From contig JASEIM010000004.1 in the NCBI GenBank assembly GCA_030017655.1, forward strand, positions 10,429 through 74,428: a DNA stretch of 64,000 nt, written 5' to 3'. Below, in pieces: positions 45,711 to 54,390 of this stretch (its first letter is position 1; each line of letters opens with the position of its first letter). The position numbers were made by a program, and so were the translations under genes. Source of the DNA: Methanobacterium sp. GTDB taxonomy: Archaea; Methanobacteriota; Methanobacteria; Methanobacteriales; Methanobacteriaceae. The notes under the pieces are model-generated. The model searched no databases. It was given only the letters and a program-made list of their open reading frames with translations, and had not been told where the DNA came from.

Positions 45711-46706
45711 ATGCATAATATAACAGTCATACCTGGTGATGGCATTGGAAAAGAAGTTATGGGAGCAGCATTAAATGTTTTAGATTCATTGGATATTAAT
45801 TTCAATTATACCAATGCCAACGCTGGAAATGAATGCTTTGAAAAAACTGGAACAACGATACCTGATAAAACCATAAAAACGGCAAAAAAAGGCGATGCAA
45901 CACTTTTTGGGGCTGTTACAACAGTTCCGGGTCAAAAAAGCGCTATTATTACCTTGAGAAAAAAACTTGATTTATATGTTAATATTCGTCCAGTTAAGTC
46001 ATATCCTGGCGTAAAAAGTCTCTATAATGATCTTAACTTCATAATTTTGAGAGAAAATACAGAAGGGCTTTATTCTGGCATTGAAGAAGAAATAGATGGT
46101 GGAGCTACAGCTTTAAGGGTAATTACAAGGAAGGCAAGTGAAAGAATCTGTAAATTCGCCTTCCAGTACGCAAAAAAAACAGGCAGGAGTAAAGTTACAG
46201 CAATTCATAAGGCTAATGTTTTGAAAAAAACTGATGGGTTGTTTAAAGACACTTTTTATAAAATAGCTGAAAATTTCAGTGATATCGAGGCTGAAGACCG
46301 TTATGTAGATGCTGCTGCCATGTTTTTCGTTATAAAACCCCATATATTTGATGTAATTGTTACTACAAACCTTTTTGGCGATATACTTTCAGATGAAGGC
46401 GCAGGACTTGTGGGCGGATTGGGTTTAACTCCTTCTGCAAATATTGGAGAAAATCATGGTTTATTTGAACCAGTACATGGATCTGCACCAAATCTAGCGG
46501 GTAAAAATATTGCAAATCCTTCTGCAATGATATTGTCTACAGTAATGATGCTTAATTACCTCAGAGAATATGAAGCGGCGATAAACGTTGAAAATGCTTT
46601 AATTCAAGTTTTGAGGGAGGGAAAAGTAGTAACTCCGGATTTAGGGGGGACTGCTTCTACATTAGAAATGGCAGGTGAAGTTAGGAATAAATTAGAATGT
46701 AAATAA
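45711..46706 (+). CDS. Isopropylmalate/homoisocitrate dehydrogenase family (AksF or LeuB)
   Basis: 331 residues. Beta-decarboxylating dehydrogenase: ITVIPGDGIGKEVM, LRENTEGLYSGIE, KANVLKKTDGLF with catalytic Lys, TTNLFGDILSDEGAGL, and NAD loop EPVHGSAPNLAGKNIANP. Methanogens have two such enzymes, LeuB for leucine and AksF for coenzyme B and biotin-type oxo-acids. The PGQKSAIITLRKKLDLYVNI segment looks closer to AksF, but I cannot decide. ATG at 45711 with GGTGAG is preferred to the TTG one codon earlier. Confidence 0.87.
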   Translation: MHNITVIPGDGIGKEVMGAALNVLDSLDINFNYTNANAGNECFEKTGTTIPDKTIKTAKKGDATLFGAVTTVPGQKSAIITLRKKLDLYVNIRPVKSYPGVKSLYNDLNFIILRENTEGLYSGIEEEIDGGATALRVITRKASERICKFAFQYAKKTGRSKVTAIHKANVLKKTDGLFKDTFYKIAENFSDIEAEDRYVDAAAMFFVIKPHIFDVIVTTNLFGDILSDEGAGLVGGLGLTPSANIGENHGLFEPVHGSAPNLAGKNIANPSAMILSTVMMLNYLREYEAAINVENALIQVLREGKVVTPDLGGTASTLEMAGEVRNKLECK

Positions 46707-47113
46707 CAATAATTATTATTTTAAATTGATTAAAGGTGATGTTTTAATATATTATAATAATAGAATTAGGGGTATTTTAAAGTTATAATAAATTGTATAT
46801 AATTTTTTGCTGTTTTTTGAGGATTTAGATGGTTGCTATATATTTTATAATTTAATTAATAAAATAATATATGTCTTATATTAAAAACTTTAAATATGAT
46901 TCTATAATAAATCATGATAGGGAGTTAGAAGCTACATAGTAAGTTTTATATTGTTACAAAAACATAATTCTATAGAGTTAAGGGTGATATAAACTATGTT
47001 AACCTTTTTAAGTCATTTGGACTTAAAATTATTCAAACTAACATATCAAAACTGCCTTTAATGAGTTTTTATAGCATTTTTAAAGATTTTTATGATAATG
47101 GAGGTGTTTTTTT
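46707..47113. other. Long leader/promoter region of the FBP aldolase/phosphatase gene
   Basis: 407 AT-rich bases. TTTTAAGTC/GACTTAAAA (47006-47028) is a perfect 9-base-pair inverted repeat with a 5-base centre, just after a TATA-like GATATAAA (about 46986-46993). It may be an operator or leader hairpin. No open frame of note. Confidence 0.4.
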
Positions 47114-48211
47114 ATGAAAACTACAATTAGTGTAATTAAAGCAGACGTTGGAAGTGTTGCAGGACATGGATTAGCCCATCCAGCATTACTTGCAAAATGT
47201 GAAGAACTTCTTGGAAAGGCTAAGGAAGAGGAATTACTTATAGACTATCACGTAACTAACTGTGGTGACGATACAGAACTCATAATGACCCACAAACAGG
47301 GCGAAGAAAACGAAGAAATACACAACTTGGCATGGAACGCATTTTTAGAAGCAACAGCAGTGGCAAAAGAACTGAAACTTTATGGTGCGGGCCAGGACCT
47401 TTTATCTGACACATTCTCAGGAAACATCAAAGGGATGGGGCCGGGAGTAGCTGAAATGGAATTTAAAGAAAGAGAAAGCGACCCAGTAGTTGTCTTCTGC
47501 TGTGATAAGACAGAACCTGGTGCATTTAACATGCCTCTGTTTAAAATGTTTGCAGACCCATTTACAACAGCAGGACTTGTAATTGACCCATCACTCCATG
47601 GTGGTTTTGAATTTGAAATATTCGATGTAATGGAACACAAAAAAGTAACAATGACCTGTCCCGACGAAATGTACGATTTACTTGCACTTTTAGGTACAAT
47701 AAGCAGATACGTCATAAAACGTATAAGAAGAAGAAGCGACAACGAAATAGCAGCAGCAGTAAGTACAGAAAGACTAAACCTCATGGCAGGCAAATACGTT
47801 GGTAAAGACGACCCTGTAGCAATTGTAAGATCACAATCAGGATTCCCGGCAGCAGGGGAAGTAGTTGAGCCATTCGCATTCCCACACCTGGTTGGTGGAT
47901 GGATGAGAGGTTCACACAACGGTCCATTAATGCCTGTAGCACAGAAAAATGCATATCCAGTAAGATTTGATGGACCTCCACGAGTAATGGCTCTTGGATT
48001 CCAGATAGCTAATGGTGAATTAGTGGGACCTGCAGACATGTTCGATGACCCGGCATATGACAGATCAAGGGCTCTTGCATCAGATATCGCTGAATACATG
48101 AGAAGACATGGTCCATTTGAGCCCCACAGGCTTCCAGCTGATGAAATGGAATACACAACACTCCCTGGGGTCATGGAAAAATTATCAGAAAGATTTGAGG
48201 ATATTGAATAA
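47114..48211 (+). CDS. fbp: Fructose-1,6-bisphosphate aldolase/phosphatase
   Basis: 365 residues. The bifunctional archaeal enzyme condenses triose phosphates and removes a phosphate in one active site, committing carbon to gluconeogenesis. Landmarks: ISVIKADVGSVAGHG, NCGDDTELIM, GMGPGVAEMEF, and the Tyr/Lys pair for Schiff-base chemistry in KYVGKDDP (Y228 and K231). Also HLVGGWMRGSHNGPLMP. Strong GGAGGTG ribosome site; a hairpin overlaps the stop codon. Confidence 0.96.
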   Translation: MKTTISVIKADVGSVAGHGLAHPALLAKCEELLGKAKEEELLIDYHVTNCGDDTELIMTHKQGEENEEIHNLAWNAFLEATAVAKELKLYGAGQDLLSDTFSGNIKGMGPGVAEMEFKERESDPVVVFCCDKTEPGAFNMPLFKMFADPFTTAGLVIDPSLHGGFEFEIFDVMEHKKVTMTCPDEMYDLLALLGTISRYVIKRIRRRSDNEIAAAVSTERLNLMAGKYVGKDDPVAIVRSQSGFPAAGEVVEPFAFPHLVGGWMRGSHNGPLMPVAQKNAYPVRFDGPPRVMALGFQIANGELVGPADMFDDPAYDRSRALASDIAEYMRRHGPFEPHRLPADEMEYTTLPGVMEKLSERFEDIE

Positions 48212-48245
48212 TCCTCAAAAAAATTTAATTTTATTAATTTTATTT
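48194..48245 (+). terminator. Hairpin plus T-rich tail overlapping the fbp stop codon
   Basis: TTTGAGGAT and ATCCTCAAA form a 9-base-pair stem (48194-48219) that includes the stop codon; a T-rich tail follows. Confidence 0.65.
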
Positions 48246-48258
48246 TCAATTAATAAAT

Positions 48259-49047
48259 TTATTCTAAAAACAATTTAGAAGGATTTTCAACGCACATTTT
48301 ATTTATATCTAATTTTTTAATTCCTTTATCAAGCATAGAATTTACAAACATTTTCATACCTTCTACAGGTAGTGGATTATGGGCTTGCCCGAAATCAGTT
48401 GCCATAATACATTTTTTTGGACTTAATTCTTTTATTGCATCTGCAATTACTTCTGGATCTAAATTATCATGCTTTTCCATACAGGCAACAAAGCAATGTT
48501 CTAAATAGGCATATCTGGACATTTCTTTTTGCTCTTCAATACTGGCACCAACAACACCTGTTAAAGGATGATTAATTAATATCCTTTTAATTCCTGCACT
48601 ATTTGCATAATCAAGCAATAAAAATATTTGAGCAGGCTTTAAATGGCCTGTAGCAAGGACTAAATCGTTTTCTGCAATTAAATTAAGAATTTTTTCAGTA
48701 TTTTCAAAATTTATATCTATTTTAGGGGCAGAAAGTGTTGGAAACCATACTATTTTTCCTCCAAGTTCTGCTGTTACTTCAACTGCTTCGGGGTTTAGTC
48801 CGCCTATGCTTGAATTTAGACATATTCCACCAATCACTTTAAATCCACTTATATTTTCTGCAATTTTAGCCCTGCTTACAGTGGATTCAACATGAGATTT
48901 AAGGACAATTGCATGCATTCTCTCATTTTTTGCATCATGAGCAGCTTCAATATCATTTAAAATCCTTGGTTTGATATCTGGAGCAGTATGAAGATGTGTA
49001 TCTATAAAATTTTTCAGCATATGGCTTTTATTTACCATGAAAATCAT
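48259..49047 (-). CDS. DUF6282-type amidohydrolase-like protein
   Basis: 262 residues. A metal-dependent hydrolase barrel with FIDTHLHTAPDIKPR (first metal His pair), AIVLKSHVEST, GGICLNSSIGGLNP, VWFPTLSAPK, HLKPAQ, INHPLTG and a late MATDFGQAHNPLP. This matches the DUF6282 pattern; its substrate is unknown. Start uncertain among several Met codons (49047, 49038, 49020). It lies directly after the fumarase subunit gene, 15 bases apart. Confidence 0.75.
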   Translation of the reverse strand: MIFMVNKSHMLKNFIDTHLHTAPDIKPRILNDIEAAHDAKNERMHAIVLKSHVESTVSRAKIAENISGFKVIGGICLNSSIGGLNPEAVEVTAELGGKIVWFPTLSAPKIDINFENTEKILNLIAENDLVLATGHLKPAQIFLLLDYANSAGIKRILINHPLTGVVGASIEEQKEMSRYAYLEHCFVACMEKHDNLDPEVIADAIKELSPKKCIMATDFGQAHNPLPVEGMKMFVNSMLDKGIKKLDINKMCVENPSKLFLE

Positions 49048-49061
49048 TTAATAAATTCGAT

Positions 49062-49613
49062 TTAAGCATTAATCTTCTTCTTAACTTCTTCATACAGATT
49101 ATTGCCATGGGAATCCATTGCCACAACAAGAGGTCCAAAATCTTTAACTTCAAGCTCCCAGATGGCTTCAGGAACTCCTAAATCAATCCAGTTAACGCCT
49201 TTAACTTCTAAAATTGATTTAACATATAAAGCTGCACATCCCCCTACTGCAGCAAGATATACGGCATCATTTTCAATTAAAGCATCTTCAGTTCCTTTAT
49301 CCATACCTCCTTTTCCAATTATGGCACTTACTCCTAGCTTCAGAACATCTGGTTCGTATGGATTCATCCTTGTACTTGTTGTGGGCCCTACAGCTATCAT
49401 TTTGTAATCATTTTTTTCATTTGAATGCTGTATTATTGGCCCTGCATGAAAGATAACCGCCCCCTTAAGATCTACTGGCGAACCTTCATCTAAAATTCGT
49501 TGATGCGCTCTGTCCCTTGCGGTATAAATGGTACCTGAAATATATACGATGTCTCCGGAATTCAATTTTTTAATGTCATCTTTTGAAATTGGGGTTTTAA
49601 GTTTTTTGTTCAT
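49062..49613 (-). CDS. Fumarate hydratase class I, beta subunit
   Basis: 183 residues, the C-terminal domain of class I (4Fe-4S) fumarase as a separate chain. Typical stretches: GDIVYISGTIYTARDRAHQR, FHAGPII, AVGPTTSTRM, IGKGGMD, and GGCAALYVKSI. It needs an alpha subunit holding the Fe-S cluster, not in this window. With malate dehydrogenase it serves the incomplete reductive citric acid cycle. L-tartrate dehydratase is a less likely alternative. Confidence 0.9.
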   Translation of the reverse strand: MNKKLKTPISKDDIKKLNSGDIVYISGTIYTARDRAHQRILDEGSPVDLKGAVIFHAGPIIQHSNEKNDYKMIAVGPTTSTRMNPYEPDVLKLGVSAIIGKGGMDKGTEDALIENDAVYLAAVGGCAALYVKSILEVKGVNWIDLGVPEAIWELEVKDFGPLVVAMDSHGNNLYEEVKKKINA

Positions 49614-49762
49614 AGATTCACCTTATCTTTAAATACTCAATTAAAACAATTTTTAGATTTTTTTTTTATTTAAGATGGTTTTATTCGATAATGTTAATTA
49701 TTAGATAAGCATAATAGCTATTTATTATCTTATCGAAAACGACTATTTCAGAGGTTTAACTT

Positions 49763-51589
49763 ATGTCCAATGTAAATAAACTGGTGGGTCTTACCAAATA
49801 CATCATGACCCTCCCATCAACGAGGGTATCACTTTTCAGCATGGTATTTTTAAGCTTTATAATAGGTTGTATTGTATCTTTAATGGAACCAGCAGCAACA
49901 GATTCTATACTACGCAGTATTGTCTACGGCGGTTCTACAGGATTTTTAATATTCGGAATAACTTCTATAATGGGAGGGGGTCTAACTCAGCCACTAATAA
50001 ATTCATTCAATGGTAGACACATGAAGATGAAACAATCAATGTTTCTAGCTTTTGTCTCTATGATGATTGTAGGCATAATTTATATATTGGGAAGTGTTGC
50101 AACCCTCTTTTCCTCTTACAATTATAATTATACCCTTGATTCTCTAATATTTGGTACAGTTATTATATTTGCATTCAGAACTATTGTTTTATGGGGAACA
50201 TCCAATATTAACCTTTTAAAGTCAATTGGGGTATCTGTAATTCAACCAGCGCTTATTCTTAGCATGCTAATGGTTATAGTATCTTTGACCAGTTTAACCA
50301 CAAATATAGGTAATTTCAGTTTTATAGCCCTGCTCTTTAAAATATTAATAGCATCATTAATACTTATGTTCGCTATTTATTCTTTTGTAGCAGTTTTAGA
50401 GTCCCCTATGAGGAGAAACCTGGGGATAGGTGGCCTTGAACTTTTAAGCCTGGCAATAGCCCATATTACAGAGGGTTCTAAAGCAATGGAAGCATTATTT
50501 GATGATATGGGAGAACCGATAGACACATTAATTGGAATATTGAGCTTTAAAAATAAAAATGGTACTAAAGCTATTTTTTTAACTCCATCCATCCATCCCG
50601 GGCCAATAGGAAATATTGGTGGAGGGAACATGCCCACAATTCTTGCAAATAAATTTGATACATTTACCATGGTCTCTCATGGACCTTCAACCCATGACTT
50701 TAATCCTGTATCTTCAAAAGAACTGGATAAAGTAGAAAAAATCATTAGAAACGCATTAAAAGACTTTAAATACTCTAACAGCGCCAGTAAATTTTATAGG
50801 GTTCAGAATGGAGATGCAAAGATTGGATTTCAATCTTTTAATGATAATTTGTTAATGCTTGCCACATTTGCTCCGAGGGGATTCGATGATATGGATTTTG
50901 GTATTGGACTTGCACTTACAAACTTAGCTAAAGCAAACTGTGATGTAGAAAATGTCATGATTGTAGACTGCCATAATTGTTTTAAAGAAGAGGGAAGGAT
51001 TTTACCAGGAAATAAAGAAGTATTTGAACTTATGGGTGCAGTTGAAAAAATTAAAACACCCAAAAAGGAAAATGGAATTAAGGTAGGTTGTGCCGGTGAC
51101 CCGCTTGATAATCTGTCTAAAGAAGATGGTATTGGCCAAAGTGGAGTAAAAGTCATGGTTGTTGAGGTAGTGAGTCAAAAGACAGCATATATACTTCTGG
51201 ATTCAAATAATATGGTTGATGGTTTCAGGGAAAAAATAATAGAAGAAGTTCAGAAGTTAAGCGTGGATTGTGCGGAAGTAATGACTTCAGATACCCATTT
51301 TGTAAATACACTTTCTGGAGGTCATAATCCTGTTGGAAGTAAAAAACGGGATGAACTAATAGATTCCATTGTCAGTTGCACAAAAAATGCTTTAAATGAT
51401 CTAGAAGATGTTTCTGTTGCTGCTAAAGTATGTAATATTGAAGATCTAAAAACTATGGGTCCAACAACTGCAACAGAACTTGTATCCACAATAAGCTCAA
51501 TAATAGCAGTAAGCCGAATATTTGCACCGTTAATATTTTTACTGGCTATTATGTCAGTATTTATATGGCTCTTTTACTGGGCATTTTAA
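49763..51589 (+). CDS. DUF2070 family membrane protein
   Basis: 608 residues. Residues 25-215 hold about six membrane helices, and a last helix pair lies at 580-605. Between them is a large soluble domain with FLTPSIHPGPIGNIGGGNMP, MVSHGPSTHDFNPVS, IVDCHNCFKEEGRILPGN and TSDTHFVNTLSGGHNPVG. The conserved His/Asp-rich pieces suggest a metal site. This architecture is the euryarchaeal DUF2070 family; its function is unknown. CAGAGG ribosome site. Confidence 0.88.
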   Translation: MSNVNKLVGLTKYIMTLPSTRVSLFSMVFLSFIIGCIVSLMEPAATDSILRSIVYGGSTGFLIFGITSIMGGGLTQPLINSFNGRHMKMKQSMFLAFVSMMIVGIIYILGSVATLFSSYNYNYTLDSLIFGTVIIFAFRTIVLWGTSNINLLKSIGVSVIQPALILSMLMVIVSLTSLTTNIGNFSFIALLFKILIASLILMFAIYSFVAVLESPMRRNLGIGGLELLSLAIAHITEGSKAMEALFDDMGEPIDTLIGILSFKNKNGTKAIFLTPSIHPGPIGNIGGGNMPTILANKFDTFTMVSHGPSTHDFNPVSSKELDKVEKIIRNALKDFKYSNSASKFYRVQNGDAKIGFQSFNDNLLMLATFAPRGFDDMDFGIGLALTNLAKANCDVENVMIVDCHNCFKEEGRILPGNKEVFELMGAVEKIKTPKKENGIKVGCAGDPLDNLSKEDGIGQSGVKVMVVEVVSQKTAYILLDSNNMVDGFREKIIEEVQKLSVDCAEVMTSDTHFVNTLSGGHNPVGSKKRDELIDSIVSCTKNALNDLEDVSVAAKVCNIEDLKTMGPTTATELVSTISSIIAVSRIFAPLIFLLAIMSVFIWLFYWAF

Positions 51590-51627
51590 AAAGATTAAAA
51601 AGAATAAAATAAGTCAAAGGATTATAA

Positions 51628-51879
51628 TTACATGTTAAAGAATATTACCCATACCATAATCCACACGAAAAGGAAAGGAACTATACCGCTCCAAAGCCAG
51701 CCTTTTGCCCCTCCAACTTCTTCTCTACCAAATAACCTTTCTGAAAGCTGGCCGCTTACATAGAGAATAATAACAGCTACTATGATTACAATTGTCTCAT
51801 TGGTAAGTATAGAAGAAATGTAACCAGCAACAATACCGGTAGCTGCATGAATTGAAGTAACCTTACCATCTACATCCAT
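51628..51879 (-). CDS. Small conserved three-helix membrane protein
   Basis: 83 residues. Helices at about 12-24, 30-44 (TIVIIVAVIILYVSGQL) and 62-82 (GIVPFLFVWIMVWVIFF), with a GAKGWLWSGIVP turn. It resembles short euryarchaeal membrane proteins of unknown function (possibly DUF5379; not certain). Strong AAGGAGGTT ribosome site. Confidence 0.65.
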   Translation of the reverse strand: MDVDGKVTSIHAATGIVAGYISSILTNETIVIIVAVIILYVSGQLSERLFGREEVGGAKGWLWSGIVPFLFVWIMVWVIFFNM

Positions 51880-52393
51880 ATTATTAACCTCCTTTTAATA
51901 TAAATCTATTAAATACATGATATACGTTAATAAACTTATCCTATATTTATTATCATTAATTAACAAATATTAATTGACTGAAACTTAAAAATTTAATTTA
52001 TATAAGTATTTTTAATTAGAATCAGTTCTTTATATAACTTTGGTAAGTTTACTAATAAATGTTTTTAGGCATGTGTTCCAAACTCATAGAAAACAGTATA
52101 TCTCAATGTGATGTTGAACATACAACCCATGATATTATAGAATAATAAAACTTCTATTAAATACCAAATCAAATTTTAGATGTAATAAGGTTGAAATGCT
52201 GTGCATTCGAGAAAATAACATTTTCGATGTTTACAAAACTTTCAGTTTTATAGCGGGAAAAATTAAAATTAAAATTTTTAGGTTGAAGGAACGAAGTTCA
52301 TGAACCACAATAATAATAGAAAATTATTTGAGGTTGAAGAAAATCTATTGATTTTCTGAACATTAGAAAATCAAAGATTTTGAAGGTGTTATT
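51880..52393. other. Intergenic region: AT-rich spacer then hairpin array E
   Basis: 51880-52190 is AT-rich without a gene; 52191 onward holds the hairpin array, described separately, which runs right up to the RqcH ribosome site. Confidence 0.5.
52205..52382. repeat. Hairpin array E upstream of RqcH
   Basis: Successive stem-loops: GAAAAT/ATTTTC (52211-52225), AAAAC/GTTTT (52235-52249), an AAAAATT-type unit (52257-52279), GAAC/GTTC nested in GGTT/AACC (52281-52306), GAAAATC/GATTTTC (52339-52356) and AAAATC/GATTTT (52367-52381). Loops are 3-5 bases. The last unit ends directly before the GAAGGTG ribosome site of RqcH. CTGAACATTA is shared with array A. Confidence 0.7.
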
Positions 52394-54370
52394 ATGAAAA
52401 ATATGTCTAATGTAGATGTTTTTGCCATTTGTCACGAATTAAAAGAATTATTAATAGGTGCCAGGGTTGATAAGGCATATCAACCTACCAAAGACACAGT
52501 TTTAATAAGATTTCACGTACCTAGTAAAGGAAGAGTCGATATTGTTTTTCAAGCAGGTAGGAGAGTTCATACAACTCAATATCCTCTTCCAAATCCAAAA
52601 ATACCTCCTAACTTCCCAATGCTCCTTAGAAAGTACATTAAAGGAGCAACAGTGGAGGATGTGAGGCAGTACAATTTCGACAGAATAATGGAGATTCAGG
52701 TAAAAAAAGAACTTAGATTCACTTTAGTAGTGGAACTATTTGCTAAAGGTAACATTATACTTTTAAACGATGAAGGAACTATTATTTTACCTTTAAAACG
52801 TAAAATGTGGAGTGATAGGAAAATATCCTCTAAAGAGGAGTATAAATATCCTCCAAAGAGGGGTATAAATCCTTTGGAGCTTCAAAAAGAAGAGCTTAGA
52901 GTTATATTTAAAAATTCAGATTCTGATGTAATAAGAACACTTGCAAGGAGTGGTCTTGGAGGAATTTATGCAGAAGAAATCATGTTGAGGTCTGATGTAC
53001 AGAAAGATTTGCCTGCAGCAGAACTTAAAGAAGAAGACTTTGATTCAATTTATAACGCAATATATGAGCTTTTTGAGCCACTTAAATTGTCTAAATTTAA
53101 TCCTCAGATAATCTCTAATGGAAAAGAAGATGTTTTACCCCTTGATCTTAAATTATATGAAAAATATAAAAAAGAAACATATGCCAGCTACAATGAAGCT
53201 GCAGATGAATTTTTTAGCAGTAAAGTAAGGGAAGATATAAAAACGGAATATGAAGGAATATGGGGGGCAGAAGTAAAAAAATACGAAAAAAGACTCCGAA
53301 TTCAGGAAGAAACCCTGCAAAAATTCCATAGAACTATTGAAGAATCACAGAGAAAGGGAGAATTAATATATTCCAACTATGGAAAAATTCAAAATATTCT
53401 TGACATCATAAAAAAGGCGAGAGAAAAATATTCATGGAATGAAATAGCCTCGAAACTTAAAAAAGCCAGAAAACAGGGGCTTGAAGAGGCAGATATAATT
53501 GAGTCCCTTGATAAGATGGGTAATTTAACTTTAACAATTGATAATACCCCCATATTAATAGATGCGAAAAAAGAAATACCTGAAAATACTGAAATCTATT
53601 ATGAAAAGGCTAAAAAGGCAAAAAGGAAAATAAATGGGGTTAATATTGCAATAGAGAAGACTAAAAAGGAAATAGAGAAAGCGAAGAACAAAAAAGAGAT
53701 AGAAATGGAAAGAGTAACTTTACCTCAAAAAAGAGTAAAGAAAGAACTAAAATGGTTTGAAAAACTTCGATGGTTCTTATCTTCTGATGGATTTTTGGTG
53801 ATAGGGGGTAGGGACGCGAATTCCAATGAAATAGTCGTTAAAAAATATATGGAGAATAATGATATTTATTTCCATTCAGATATACATGGTGCATCTTCTG
53901 TTGTAATAAAAAGTGAAGGTAAAGAAGTTCCAGATACTACCATAGAGGAAGCGGCTATATTTTCTGCTTCATTTTCCAGTGCATGGGCAAAGGGCTTTGG
54001 ATCCCAGGATGTTTACTGGGTTAGACCAGAACAGGTTTCAAAAACCCCACAACCTGGCGAATTCGTTGCTAAAGGCGCATTCATAATTCGTGGTTCTAGA
54101 AACTATATAAGGGCCGCAACTCTTTTAATTGCAGTTGGAATTGTTGATTACGAGGGTAAAAGGATAATGGCAGCCCCCGTTAATGCAGTGAAAAAATATA
54201 CAGATAATTATGTCATCATAAAACCGGGTTATACTAAAAAAGAGGCTATTGCAAGGGAGATACGCCATAGGATTGATAAAGATTCAATTTTGTCCCTTGA
54301 AGATGTAATAAGGGTTTTACCCTCTGGAAAATGTGATATTGTAGATGAGAAGGATATCAGGAGAAGATAA
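52394..54370 (+). CDS. rqcH: Ribosome rescue factor RqcH (NEMF/Rqc2 family)
   Basis: 658 residues. NFACT-N domain (1-220: MSNVDVFAICHELKELLIGA, FHVPSKGRVDI), a helix-hairpin/coiled-coil middle (about 290-460, very rich in Lys/Glu), and the NFACT-R domain (about 460-580: LRWFLSSDGFLVIGGRDANS, YFHSDIHGASSVVIK). RqcH binds the large subunit with a stalled peptidyl-tRNA and adds a C-terminal tail that marks the chain for breakdown. GGTG ribosome site; a second Met lies at codon 4. Confidence 0.94.
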   Translation: MKNMSNVDVFAICHELKELLIGARVDKAYQPTKDTVLIRFHVPSKGRVDIVFQAGRRVHTTQYPLPNPKIPPNFPMLLRKYIKGATVEDVRQYNFDRIMEIQVKKELRFTLVVELFAKGNIILLNDEGTIILPLKRKMWSDRKISSKEEYKYPPKRGINPLELQKEELRVIFKNSDSDVIRTLARSGLGGIYAEEIMLRSDVQKDLPAAELKEEDFDSIYNAIYELFEPLKLSKFNPQIISNGKEDVLPLDLKLYEKYKKETYASYNEAADEFFSSKVREDIKTEYEGIWGAEVKKYEKRLRIQEETLQKFHRTIEESQRKGELIYSNYGKIQNILDIIKKAREKYSWNEIASKLKKARKQGLEEADIIESLDKMGNLTLTIDNTPILIDAKKEIPENTEIYYEKAKKAKRKINGVNIAIEKTKKEIEKAKNKKEIEMERVTLPQKRVKKELKWFEKLRWFLSSDGFLVIGGRDANSNEIVVKKYMENNDIYFHSDIHGASSVVIKSEGKEVPDTTIEEAAIFSASFSSAWAKGFGSQDVYWVRPEQVSKTPQPGEFVAKGAFIIRGSRNYIRAATLLIAVGIVDYEGKRIMAAPVNAVKKYTDNYVIIKPGYTKKEAIAREIRHRIDKDSILSLEDVIRVLPSGKCDIVDEKDIRRR

Positions 54371-54390
54371 GCAGGCATTACTGGTTTGAG

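Noticed and set aside
47380..48249. 289-codon open frame antisense to the FBP aldolase/phosphatase gene
   Set aside because: It lies wholly opposite a highly conserved enzyme, has no ribosome site, and its composition is what a reverse frame of that gene would give.
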